Assembly: GCA_013696015.1 (NCBI GenBank) | Contig: JACCZI010000101.1 | Span: 1-19,371, forward strand | Reading direction: 5' to 3' | Source of the DNA: Nocardioidaceae bacterium | GTDB lineage: Bacteria; Actinomycetota; Actinomycetes; Propionibacteriales; Nocardioidaceae | Length of the DNA: 19,371 nt | Shown here: positions 1 through 6,345 of the stretch, one piece after another | Numbering within the stretch: the stretch's first letter is position 1 | How the letters are laid out: every line of letters starts with the position of its first letter | Notes under the pieces: generated by a model | Told to the model about the DNA's origin: nothing | Databases searched by the model: none | What the model saw: only the letters and a program-made list of their open reading frames with translations | Position numbers and translations under genes: made by a program

Positions 1-883
1 CGATCTCTGCGGCCACCCACCCGATGCGGGCGATGTTGGTCTCGCGATCCTCACGGGAGAAGCCGAGCCCCTTCGAGAGGTGGTGGCGCACGACGTCGCC
101 GTCGAGGCTGGTGACGGTGCGCTCACCGCTCTCGACGATGGTGTCGAACAGCGCCCGTGCCAGCGTCGACTTGCCCGAGCCGGAGAGCCCGGTGAAGAAC
201 ACGACCAGACCGCGACGATCACGCGGTGGTCGGTCGCGGTCGCGCACCCGTGCCACCAGCTCGGACGGCTCTCCGGTGCCGGCGACAGTGAGGACGTCAT
301 CGGCGTACGCCGCCGCGACCTCGGTGTAGAAGGCGCCGCTGGCTTCGGTGTCGTCGCGTGCGGCCGCCGACACCGCAACAACCTCCGCACCGGGAATAAG
401 CAGCTGTGCCGCCATCGTGGCGTTGACAAGCCCCGGCGCAGAGAGCTCCCGCGGCGACCCCGGGCCGGTCAGCACCAACAGCAGGGGGGTGGCGCCGGTT
501 TGCTCGGCGTGGCGGTTGATGGCTGCGACGTCATCGGTGGTCATGACCCTTGAGACCGGGACGGCGAACGCGCCTGGGTGCTTGTCGCGTACCTCCGTGG
601 GCGGGAGGTGGAGACGACGAAACGGTCCGAACTCGTTCCGGGCCAGCGGCTCGACCCGCCCGGCAACGCGGGCGCGCCCGGCCTCGGCACCCCGCCAGCT
701 GTCGAGGTGCAGCCGAGCCAGCGGAAGTCCTTCCGGATCGACCAGCTCGAGCTCGGTGGCGTCGCCGACAGCCGTCTCAGATACCACGATCTCGAACCCA
801 TCGGGACACCTCAGTGCACCGATGCTCACGAGCTCCAGGTCAGCGAGCTCCCGCGCGGATGGAGTCCACTGCGGCGCGTTCAC
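1..883 (-). CDS. cysC: Adenylylsulfate (APS) kinase with degenerate ATP-sulfurylase-like N-terminal domain, 3' end outside window
   Basis: The gene runs off the left edge of the window; 294 codons are visible. The C-terminal part is an APS kinase, which phosphorylates adenylylsulfate to PAPS in cytoplasmic sulfate activation. A Walker A loop, FTGLSGSGKST, lies near residue 230, followed by LDGDVVRHHLSKGLGFS and REDRETNIARIGWVA, all typical of CysC. The first ~215 residues resemble the PUA-like and catalytic regions of ATP sulfurylase, including FGPFRRLHLPPTEVRD. Where active sulfurylases carry QTRNxxHxxH, this protein reads PVSRVMTTDDVAAI, so that domain is probably not catalytic. The GTG at 883 is the first usable start after an in-frame stop. 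A weak -10 (CACAAT, 895-890) ends 6 bases upstream. The gene is divergent from the asparaginase gene across 32 bases. Kinase identity is secure; the role of the front domain is inferred. Confidence 0.85.
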   Translation of the reverse strand, partial: MNAPQWTPSARELADLELVSIGALRCPDGFEIVVSETAVGDATELELVDPEGLPLARLHLDSWRGAEAGRARVAGRVEPLARNEFGPFRRLHLPPTEVRDKHPGAFAVPVSRVMTTDDVAAINRHAEQTGATPLLLVLTGPGSPRELSAPGLVNATMAAQLLIPGAEVVAVSAAARDDTEASGAFYTEVAAAYADDVLTVAGTGEPSELVARVRDRDRPPRDRRGLVVFFTGLSGSGKSTLARALFDTIVESGERTVTSLDGDVVRHHLSKGLGFSREDRETNIARIGWVAAEI

Positions 884-902
884 CCAGCGATTGTGCCAGC
901 GT

Positions 903-908
903 TAGGGT
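903..908 (+). promoter_or_regulatory. -10 element TAGGGT, leaderless promoter of the asparaginase gene
   Basis: TAGGGT matches the actinobacterial TANNNT -10 pattern. It ends 7 bases before the GTG at 916, so transcription should begin at or next to the start codon. No Shine-Dalgarno sequence is visible, and the same arrangement recurs at other genes in this window. Confidence 0.6.
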
Positions 909-915
909 CACGCCC

Positions 916-1857
916 GTGCGACATGTCCGGGTGGCGGAGGTGGTGCGCTCCGGTTTTATCGAGGGCGAGCACCACGGCTCGGTGGTCGCCGTGGCGCCCG
1001 ACGGCTCGGTCTTGTGGTCGGTTGGCACGGTCGACGAACCGGTCTTCCCCCGCTCGTGCAACAAGCCTGTGCAGGCGGCCGCGATGGTTCGCGCGGGGCT
1101 ACCACTACGGGGCCGGCTGCTGGCGCTGGCCTGCGCCAGCCACTCGGGCGAGCCCTTCCACCTCGAAGGCGTCAGCTCGATCCTGACCGCGGCCGGGGTG
1201 GCCGAGTCCGCACTGCAGACCCCACCCGACTGGCCGATCGACGAGATCGAGCGCGCAACCTGGAAAGGCGACGACCGGGCACCCGTGCCGCTGGCCATGA
1301 ACTGCTCGGGCAAGCACGCCGCGATGCTGGCCACCTGCGTCGTCAACGGCTGGGACGTTGCGGACTACCCCGATCCCCACCATCCGTTGCAGCGGCACCT
1401 GGCGGCGGTCTTCGCCGAGCTGACCGGTGAGACCATCGAAGCCACCGGTGTGGACGGTTGCGGCGCGCCGCTTTTCTCGGCCAGCCTTACCGGGCTGGCT
1501 CGCGCCTTCGGCCGCCTCGTCCAGAGCCCGGCCGGCTCCGCTGAGAAGGACGTGGCTGACGCCATCAGCGGCAACCCGGAGTACGCGAGCGGCACCCGAC
1601 GCGACGAGGCCGCGCTGATCCGGGCGTACCCGGGTGCGATCGCCAAGGCGGGTGCGGAGGCCTGCTACGCGGTGGCGTTGTCCGATGGCACTGCTGTGGC
1701 ACTCAAGATCGCTGACGGCGGCGCGCGTGCCCGGCCGGTCGTCATGGCGGCAGCGCTCCGCCGTCTCGGCTACGACGATCCGGTGCTCGACGAGGTCGGC
1801 GTCCATGTCCTGACCGGTGGCACACAACCGGTTGGCTGCGTCCGGGCGTCTCTCTAG
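916..1857 (+). CDS. Asparaginase II-family protein
   Basis: This 313-residue protein belongs to the actinobacterial/rhizobial asparaginase II family (Pfam PF06089), expected to hydrolyse L-asparagine to aspartate and ammonia in the cytoplasm. Diagnostic stretches are SCNKPVQAAAMVRAGL, ALACASHSGEPFH, CSGKHAAMLATC and GCGAPLFSASLTGLARAF, in the family's usual order and spacing. The reading frame stays open upstream to position 550, but that extension overlaps the divergent APS kinase and has no family similarity. The GTG at 916, seven bases after a TAGGGT -10, gives the natural N-terminus VRHVRVAEVVRSG. A DUF2516 gene follows 47 bases later with its own promoter. Family assignment is strong; substrate preference is inferred from the family. 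Confidence 0.88.
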   Translation: MRHVRVAEVVRSGFIEGEHHGSVVAVAPDGSVLWSVGTVDEPVFPRSCNKPVQAAAMVRAGLPLRGRLLALACASHSGEPFHLEGVSSILTAAGVAESALQTPPDWPIDEIERATWKGDDRAPVPLAMNCSGKHAAMLATCVVNGWDVADYPDPHHPLQRHLAAVFAELTGETIEATGVDGCGAPLFSASLTGLARAFGRLVQSPAGSAEKDVADAISGNPEYASGTRRDEAALIRAYPGAIAKAGAEACYAVALSDGTAVALKIADGGARARPVVMAAALRRLGYDDPVLDEVGVHVLTGGTQPVGCVRASL

Positions 1858-1891
1858 GCCGAACGAGCAGCTGCCGCCGGGGCAGACCGCG

Positions 1892-1897
1892 TACCCT
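1892..1897 (+). promoter_or_regulatory. -10 element TACCCT, leaderless promoter of the DUF2516 gene
   Basis: TACCCT fits TANNNT and ends exactly 7 bases before the GTG at 1905. This favours 1905 over the in-frame GTG at 1899, which would lie only one base after the hexamer. Confidence 0.5.
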
Positions 1898-1904
1898 CGT
1901 GTCT

Positions 1905-2192
1905 GTGATCGACCTCTTCGCCGTGCAGACCAACATCATGCTGTTGCTCACGCTGGTGCTGTTCGTGTGCAAGGCGGTGGCGTTCGTCGACGCGGTCACG
2001 CGTCCGGAAGCGGTTTTCGTCGCAGGCGGCAAACAGACCAAGGCCTTCTGGCTGCTGATCCTCGGCCTTGCCGTGGTCGCCAACATGCTGATCTGGTCGC
2101 CGCTCGGCTTCATCAACCTGATCGGCACAGTGGCCGCATTGGTCTACCTCGCCGACGTACGGCCGACGGTTCGCAGCCTCACTCGGCGCTGA
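1905..2192 (+). CDS. DUF2516-family small membrane protein
   Basis: This 95-residue protein resembles the actinobacterial DUF2516 family, of unknown function. Three hydrophobic segments are visible: about residues 8-27 (TNIMLLLTLVLFVCKAVAFV), 49-64 (FWLLILGLAVVANMLI) and 66-84 (SPLGFINLIGTVAALVYLA). Between the first two lies the polar stretch TRPEAVFVAGGKQTKAF. It should sit in the cytoplasmic membrane. The GTG at 1905 is preferred because it lies 7 bases after the TACCCT -10; a start at 1899 would add two residues. Its stop overlaps the start of the macro-domain gene by one base (TGATG at 2190-2194), implying co-translation. Confidence 0.75.
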   Translation: MIDLFAVQTNIMLLLTLVLFVCKAVAFVDAVTRPEAVFVAGGKQTKAFWLLILGLAVVANMLIWSPLGFINLIGTVAALVYLADVRPTVRSLTRR

Positions 2193-2707
2193 TGCGGCTA
2201 CACGTCGTCCGTGGCGACATCACCATGATGGACGTGGACGCCGTGATCAACGCTGCGAGTCCGAGGATGCGTGGTGGCGGGGGCGTCGACGGGGCGGTCC
2301 ACAGTGCCGGAGGCCCAGCGATCCTGCGCGATTGCATCGCCCGGTTTCCCGACGGCCTGCCCACCGGCGCTGCTGGTTGGACCACGGCCGGCGACCTCCC
2401 GGCCCGATGGGTCATCCACGTCGTAGGCCCCAACCGCCACGCCGGTCAGGTGGACCCAGCGCTTCTCGCCTCGTGCTACCGCAATGCGCTGGCGGTCGCC
2501 GACGAGCTCGGCGCCCGCTCGCTTGCGAGCCCCCTCGTGTCGGCCGGGATCTACGGCTGGGCGCTCGACGATGCGGCCCGGATCGCCGCGGCGACGCTGA
2601 CCACGGCTTCTGCAGCAGTCACCGACGTCACGATGGTCGCGTTCAGTGATGCCGCGCTGGGCATCCTGTCCGCCGCCTTCGCCGCTGCCTCGCCGCCACA
2701 GACGTAA
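2192..2707 (+). CDS. Macro-domain protein (ADP-ribose / O-acetyl-ADP-ribose hydrolase-like)
   Basis: This 171-residue single-domain protein has a macro-domain signature: GDITMMDVDAVINAAS, GGGGVDGAVHSAGG, LPARWVIHVVGP, LLASCYRNAL and SPLVSAGIYGW. Such proteins bind ADP-ribose and often remove ADP-ribose from proteins or deacetylate O-acetyl-ADP-ribose. The usual NAAN is NAAS here, so the second Asn, ten residues before the conserved Asp of GGGGVDG and implicated in catalysis in MacroD-type enzymes, is Ser. It may therefore bind ADP-ribose with weak or altered hydrolysis. The ATG at 2192 overlaps the upstream stop by one base (TGATG), so expression is probably coupled to the DUF2516 membrane protein. 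It is convergent with typA, 18 bases away. Fold assignment is strong; activity is inference. Confidence 0.85.
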   Translation: MRLHVVRGDITMMDVDAVINAASPRMRGGGGVDGAVHSAGGPAILRDCIARFPDGLPTGAAGWTTAGDLPARWVIHVVGPNRHAGQVDPALLASCYRNALAVADELGARSLASPLVSAGIYGWALDDAARIAAATLTTASAAVTDVTMVAFSDAALGILSAAFAAASPPQT

Positions 2708-2725
2708 CCGGCCCAGCCCAGTGGC

Positions 2726-4606
2726 CTAGCTCGTTGCCCGTCGGCCTCGCCGCCTGGAGCGCTCGTTTCCGTCGAGGACCACCTTGCGCAGCCGTACCGC
2801 GCCCGGCGTCACCTCCAGGCACTCGTCCTCGCGGCAGAACTCCAGCGCCTGCTCGAGCGACAGCCGCCGCGGCGGGATCAGCCGCTCGAGCTCCTCACCG
2901 GTGGACGATCGCATGTTCGTGAGCTTCTTCTCCTTTGCGATGTTGACGTCCATGTCGTCGGCACGGCTGTTCTCGCCGACGATCATGCCTTCGTACACCT
3001 CGGTGGCCGGCTCGACGAATAGCGTTCCTCGCTCCTGGAGGTTGAACATCGCGTACGAGGTGGCGGCGCCCGCGCGGTCGGCGACCAGTGACCCGGTGGG
3101 CCGGGTGCGAAGCTCACCGACCCACGGCTCGTATCCCTCGAACACGTGATGGGCGATGCCGGTCCCGCGGGTGTCGGTGAGGAAGTCGGTGCGGAAGCCG
3201 ATCAGGCCGCGCGCCGGCACGAGGAACTCGATGCGCACCCAACCGGTGCCGTGGTTGACCAGCTGCTCCATGCGGCCGCGACGGACGGCCAGCAGCTGGG
3301 TCACGATCCCGAGGTAGTCCTCTGGGCAGTCGATGGTGAGCCGCTCGACCGGTTCGTGCACCTGTCCGTCGACCGAGCGGGTCACGACCTGCGGCTTGCC
3401 GACCGTGAGCTCGTAGCCCTCCCGCCGCATCTGTTCGACCAGGATTGCGAGTGCCAGCTCGCCACGGCCCTGCACCTCCCAGGTGTCGGGTCGCTCGGTG
3501 TCGAGCACCCGGATGGAGACGTTTCCGACCAGCTCTCGGTCGAGCCGGTCCCTGACCAGTCTCGCGGTGACTCTGGAAGCCTTGCTGCGGCCGGCGAACG
3601 GTGAGGTGTTGATGCCGATCGTCATCGAGATCGCCGGCTCGTCAACGGTGATCAACGGCAACGGGACCGGGTCGTCGAGGTCCGCCAGCGTCTCACCGAT
3701 GTTGATCTGCGGGATCCCGGCGATGGCGACGATGTCGCCGGGCCCGGCCGATTCGCCCGGCACCCGGTCCAACGCCTCGGTGATGAGCAGTTCGGTGACC
3801 CGGACCCGGTCGATCGAGCCGTCGCGGCGGCACCAGGCGACGGTGGCGCCTTTGCGCAGGGTGCCCTGGTGGACCCGGCACAGGGCCAGGCGACCCAGGA
3901 ACGGGGACGCGTCGAGGTTCGTCACGTGCGCCTGCAGTGGCGCACCGGCGGAGTAGGTCGGAGCCGGCACCGTCTCGAGGATCGTCCGAAAGAGCGGCTC
4001 GAGGTCCGGGGCGTCGGGCATGACACCGTCGGGCGGCTGCTCCACCGAGGCGCGGCCGGCTCGTGCCGAGGCGTAGACAACCGGGAAGTCCAACGAGTCC
4101 TGGGCGGACTCGGAGTCGAGCAGGTCGAGAAAGAGCTCGTACGTCTCGTCCACGACCTCGCTGATGCGTGCGTCCGGCCGGTCGACCTTGTTGACGACCA
4201 GCACGACCGGCAGCTTGGCGGCCAGCGCCTTGCGCAGCACGAAACGGGTCTGGGGGAGCGGTCCCTCGGAGGCGTCGACGAGGAGTACGACGCCGTCGAC
4301 CATCGCCAGGCCGCGCTCCACCTCGCCGCCGAAGTCAGCGTGCCCGGGGGTGTCGATGATGTTGATCGTCACTCCTGATGCGGGGGCGCTCGGCCCGGTG
4401 TAACGGACCGCCGTGTTCTTCGCGAGGATCGTGATGCCCTTCTCGCGCTCCAGGTCGCCGGAATCGAGCACTCGATCGGCGATGTCCTGATGGGCGCGGA
4501 AGGCACCGGACTGCCACAGCATGGCGTCGACCAGAGTGGTCTTGCCGTGGTCGACGTGGGCGACGATCGCAACGTTGCGCAGGTCGGCTCGAGACTGCGT
4601 GGGCAT
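2726..4606 (-). CDS. typA: Ribosome-associated translational GTPase TypA/BipA
   Basis: TypA/BipA is an EF-G-like GTPase that binds ribosomes and acts in stress adaptation and 50S assembly. At 626 residues it is slightly longer than Escherichia coli BipA because of a basic tail ending RSRRRGRRATS. The G1 motif AHVDHGKTT is at residues 16-24, followed by EREKGITILAKN (G2), DTPGHADFGGEVERG (G3), NKVDRPDAR (G4) and YASARAG (G5). EF-G-like domains follow, then the BipA C-terminal region with ARGLIGFRTDFLTDTRGTG, FNLQERGTLFVEP and YEGMIVGENSR. The ATG at 4606 gives the standard N-terminus MPTQSRADLRNVAIVAHVDHGK. A small unknown gene ends 15 bases upstream. TAGACT at 4624-4619 could be a -10; it includes that gene's stop and would give a leader of only about 5 bases. 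Confidence 0.96.
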   Translation of the reverse strand: MPTQSRADLRNVAIVAHVDHGKTTLVDAMLWQSGAFRAHQDIADRVLDSGDLEREKGITILAKNTAVRYTGPSAPASGVTINIIDTPGHADFGGEVERGLAMVDGVVLLVDASEGPLPQTRFVLRKALAAKLPVVLVVNKVDRPDARISEVVDETYELFLDLLDSESAQDSLDFPVVYASARAGRASVEQPPDGVMPDAPDLEPLFRTILETVPAPTYSAGAPLQAHVTNLDASPFLGRLALCRVHQGTLRKGATVAWCRRDGSIDRVRVTELLITEALDRVPGESAGPGDIVAIAGIPQINIGETLADLDDPVPLPLITVDEPAISMTIGINTSPFAGRSKASRVTARLVRDRLDRELVGNVSIRVLDTERPDTWEVQGRGELALAILVEQMRREGYELTVGKPQVVTRSVDGQVHEPVERLTIDCPEDYLGIVTQLLAVRRGRMEQLVNHGTGWVRIEFLVPARGLIGFRTDFLTDTRGTGIAHHVFEGYEPWVGELRTRPTGSLVADRAGAATSYAMFNLQERGTLFVEPATEVYEGMIVGENSRADDMDVNIAKEKKLTNMRSSTGEELERLIPPRRLSLEQALEFCREDECLEVTPGAVRLRKVVLDGNERSRRRGRRATS

Positions 4607-4621
4607 GGTGGAGCCACGAGT

Positions 4622-4888
4622 CTAGCGCCGCGGGCGGCGACCAGCGGCAATGTCTTCTGCGGCGGCACGCAGCCACGACTCCGGCATCGTGATCAAAGCC
4701 GCCTCGAACGCGGTGCTGAGCTCGGCCAGCACGACGGGGTACGGCTCGCCAGTGCTGCGTGCGCTGACCCTGGTCAAGACAGCCTCGGTGAGGTCGTCCA
4801 CCTGCCCCGAGAACTCGACCGAGTCACTGGGGGACGCCGCGGCTGAGCCGGTCTGCTCCTGTAGGCCACCGGGATCGGATGCGTCCAT
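4622..4888 (-). CDS. Small hypothetical protein upstream of typA
   Basis: This predicted soluble protein has 88 residues and I do not recognise its family. It starts MDASDPGGLQEQTG, has a low-complexity Ser/Ala/Glu N-terminus, then a likely helical part (VDDLTEAVLTRVSA, LAELSTAFEAALI, SWLRAAAEDIAAG) and ends basic (GRRPRR). The frame stays open upstream to 5065, but the ATG at 4888 is the plausible start because an extension would overlap the divergent gene at 4964. It ends 15 bases before typA on the same strand, so it may be co-transcribed with typA. No functional inference is justified beyond this link. Confidence 0.6.
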   Translation of the reverse strand: MDASDPGGLQEQTGSAAASPSDSVEFSGQVDDLTEAVLTRVSARSTGEPYPVVLAELSTAFEAALITMPESWLRAAAEDIAAGRRPRR

Positions 4889-4897
4889 GGTGGTGTC

Positions 4898-4952
4898 GTA
4901 CCCCGGCGGGTGGCGGACATGCCGACGTTTGTCCGCAGACGACGCCGGGTAC
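4898..4952. repeat. Nested, concentric inverted repeats in a divergent promoter region
   Basis: Outer arms are GTACCCCGGCG (4898-4908) and CGCCGGGTAC (4943-4952), complementary except for one extra C. Inner arms GCGGAC (4913-4918) and GTCCGC (4931-4936) pair perfectly. Both pairs centre at about 4925. The structure fills most of the 75-base gap between the genes starting at 4888 (-) and 4964 (+). It could be a regulator-binding dyad or the mirrored cores of two promoters. Confidence 0.5.
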
Positions 4953-4963
4953 CACAACCGACC

Positions 4964-5467
4964 ATGGCCGAGGTCAAGACCGAACTGCTCGCTATCTACC
5001 TCCAGGACCACCTCGCCGGCGCCACCGCCGCCGTGGAGCTGTGTCGACGCGCTGCCGGCGCGCACCAGGGGTCCTCGCTGGGCGACGTGCTCGAGGTTCT
5101 GACGCTGGAGGCGACCAGCGACCGGCAGGCGCTCGTCGACCTGATGGCACTCATGGAGGTTCCACCGGACCGGATCAAGATGGCTGCGGCGTGGCTGGGC
5201 GAGAAGGTCGGCCGCCTCAAGCTCAACGGCGCCCTCATGCGCCGCTCACCGCTGTCGGACGTGGTGGAGCTCGAGGCGATGCGGATGGCCCTGGAGTGGA
5301 AGGCGGCCGGGTGGCGCGTGTTGCGCGCTCTGTCCGACTTTGAGCCGAGGTTGGCGGCGGCCGACCTCGAGGGTCTGCTGGCACGCGCGGCCGACCAGAT
5401 CACGCGCGTCGAGGACCTGCGCCTCACGGTCGCCCGCGAGCGCCTCACCGACTCACGCGGTCCGTGA
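4964..5467 (+). CDS. Hypothetical helical protein, possibly ferritin-like bundle
   Basis: This 167-residue protein, starting MAEVKTELLAIYLQDHLAGA, is not a family I can name with confidence. It lacks a signal peptide and membrane segments and looks almost entirely helical: YLQDHLAGATAAVELCRRAA, LGDVLEVLTLEATSDRQALV, DRIKMAAAWLGEKVGRLK, VVELEAMRMALEWKAAGWRVL and DLEGLLARAADQITRVEDL. Regularly placed His, Glu and Asp suggest a four-helix, ferritin-like bundle, but I see no complete ExxH metal motif. An upstream ATG at 4910 is possible; the ATG at 4964 is preferred because the 18 extra residues (MADMPTFVRRRRRVPQPT) look like translated promoter DNA with the inverted repeat. It is convergent with the downstream dehydrogenase gene. 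Confidence 0.7.
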   Translation: MAEVKTELLAIYLQDHLAGATAAVELCRRAAGAHQGSSLGDVLEVLTLEATSDRQALVDLMALMEVPPDRIKMAAAWLGEKVGRLKLNGALMRRSPLSDVVELEAMRMALEWKAAGWRVLRALSDFEPRLAAADLEGLLARAADQITRVEDLRLTVARERLTDSRGP

Positions 5468-5487
5468 CGCAAGCTGGAGCCGCTGGC

Positions 5488-6240
5488 TCAGGGTTCGCGG
5501 TGCACCTTGTGGGCGGCCGCCTGCACTCGCGGCTTGATCACCAGCAGGTCGATGTTGACGTGAGCCGGTCGGGTGACGATCCAGCGCACCGCCTCGGCGA
5601 CGTCGTCGGCGACCAGGGGGTCGCGCACCCCCGCGTACACCGCCTCGGCGCGCTCGACGTCACCGTCGAACCGGACGAGACCGAACTCCTCGGTGCGGAC
5701 CATGCCCGGCGCTACCTCGCAGATACGCAACGGCTGGTCGACGAGCTCCAGGCGCAGCGTCTCGGTCATGACAGCCGTCGCATGTTTGGCGGCGGTGTAG
5801 CCGCCCCCACCCTCGTAGGCGACCCGACCGGCGATTGACCCGATGTTGACGATGACCCCGTCGCCGCTCGCCGTGAGTGCCGGCAACAGCGCCTGGGTGG
5901 CGTGCAGGGTGCCGAGGACGTTGACGTCGAACATCGCTCGCCACTGCTCGGGGTCGGCGGTGGCGACCGGGTCGAGGCCGAACGCACCGCCCGCGTTGTT
6001 GACCAGGACGTCGAGCCGGGGGCCGACCAGTTCCGCGAGGTGTGCGACCGAACGCACGTCGGTGACGTCGCAGCGCACGGCCGTCCCATCGATCTCTGCT
6101 GCCAACGCCTCTATGCGCTCAGCACGCCGGCTTGCGCAATAGACGAAGTAGCCAGCACCGGACAGGACACGTGCCGTCGCCGCCCCGATGCCGCTGCTCG
6201 CACCGGTCACAACGGCCGTGGGTCCTGCTGTGACAGCCAC
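5488..6240 (-). CDS. Short-chain dehydrogenase/reductase (classical SDR)
   Basis: This 250-residue protein is a classical SDR, an NAD(P)-dependent alcohol/ketone oxidoreductase. It has the cofactor loop TGASSGIG (residues 12-19), CDVTD after the second strand, VNNAG, the catalytic Ser in VNIGSIAG and YTAAK with catalytic Tyr and Lys. An Arg pair (ASRRAER) after the second strand hints at NADPH preference. The tail, VDQPLRICEVAPGMVRTEEFG followed by VADDVAEAVRWIVTRPAHVNID, matches the YdfG-like subgroup acting on 3-hydroxy acids or serine. The frame is open far upstream (to 7197), but that lies inside mshA on the other strand. The GTG at 6240, giving VAVTAGPTAVVTGASSG, is the natural start. 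It is divergent from mshA; a role in the mycothiol pathway is not indicated. Confidence 0.88.
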   Translation of the reverse strand: MAVTAGPTAVVTGASSGIGAATARVLSGAGYFVYCASRRAERIEALAAEIDGTAVRCDVTDVRSVAHLAELVGPRLDVLVNNAGGAFGLDPVATADPEQWRAMFDVNVLGTLHATQALLPALTASGDGVIVNIGSIAGRVAYEGGGGYTAAKHATAVMTETLRLELVDQPLRICEVAPGMVRTEEFGLVRFDGDVERAEAVYAGVRDPLVADDVAEAVRWIVTRPAHVNIDLLVIKPRVQAAAHKVHREP

Positions 6241-6244
6241 ACTC

Positions 6245-6296
6245 CGATCCTGCCAGGCCGCCCGCTCGCCGAGGCTGGTGGAATGGGCCAGGATCG
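6245..6296. repeat. 8-bp inverted repeat between the SDR gene and mshA
   Basis: CGATCCTG (6245-6252) and CAGGATCG (6289-6296) are perfect inverted arms with a 36-base spacer. The left arm lies directly upstream of the SDR start codon, so it could be an operator. Chance occurrence is possible. Confidence 0.3.
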
Positions 6297-6336
6297 ACAG
6301 GGGTTGTGTCGGCGGGGACGACATCACCGCGACATC

Positions 6337-6340
6337 GGAG
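6337..6340 (+). promoter_or_regulatory. Shine-Dalgarno GGAG deciding the mshA start
   Basis: GGAG lies 5 bases before the GTG at 6346. The alternative in-frame ATG at 6283 has no comparable ribosome-binding site. Confidence 0.5.
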
Positions 6341-6345
6341 ATTTG

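Noticed and set aside
550..915. Upstream extension of the asparaginase reading frame
   Set aside because: It overlaps the APS kinase on the other strand, lacks family similarity, and a leaderless -10 fixes the start at 916.
2709..2725. GGCC...GGCC stem between the macro-domain gene and typA
   Set aside because: A four-base stem in GC-rich DNA is expected by chance.
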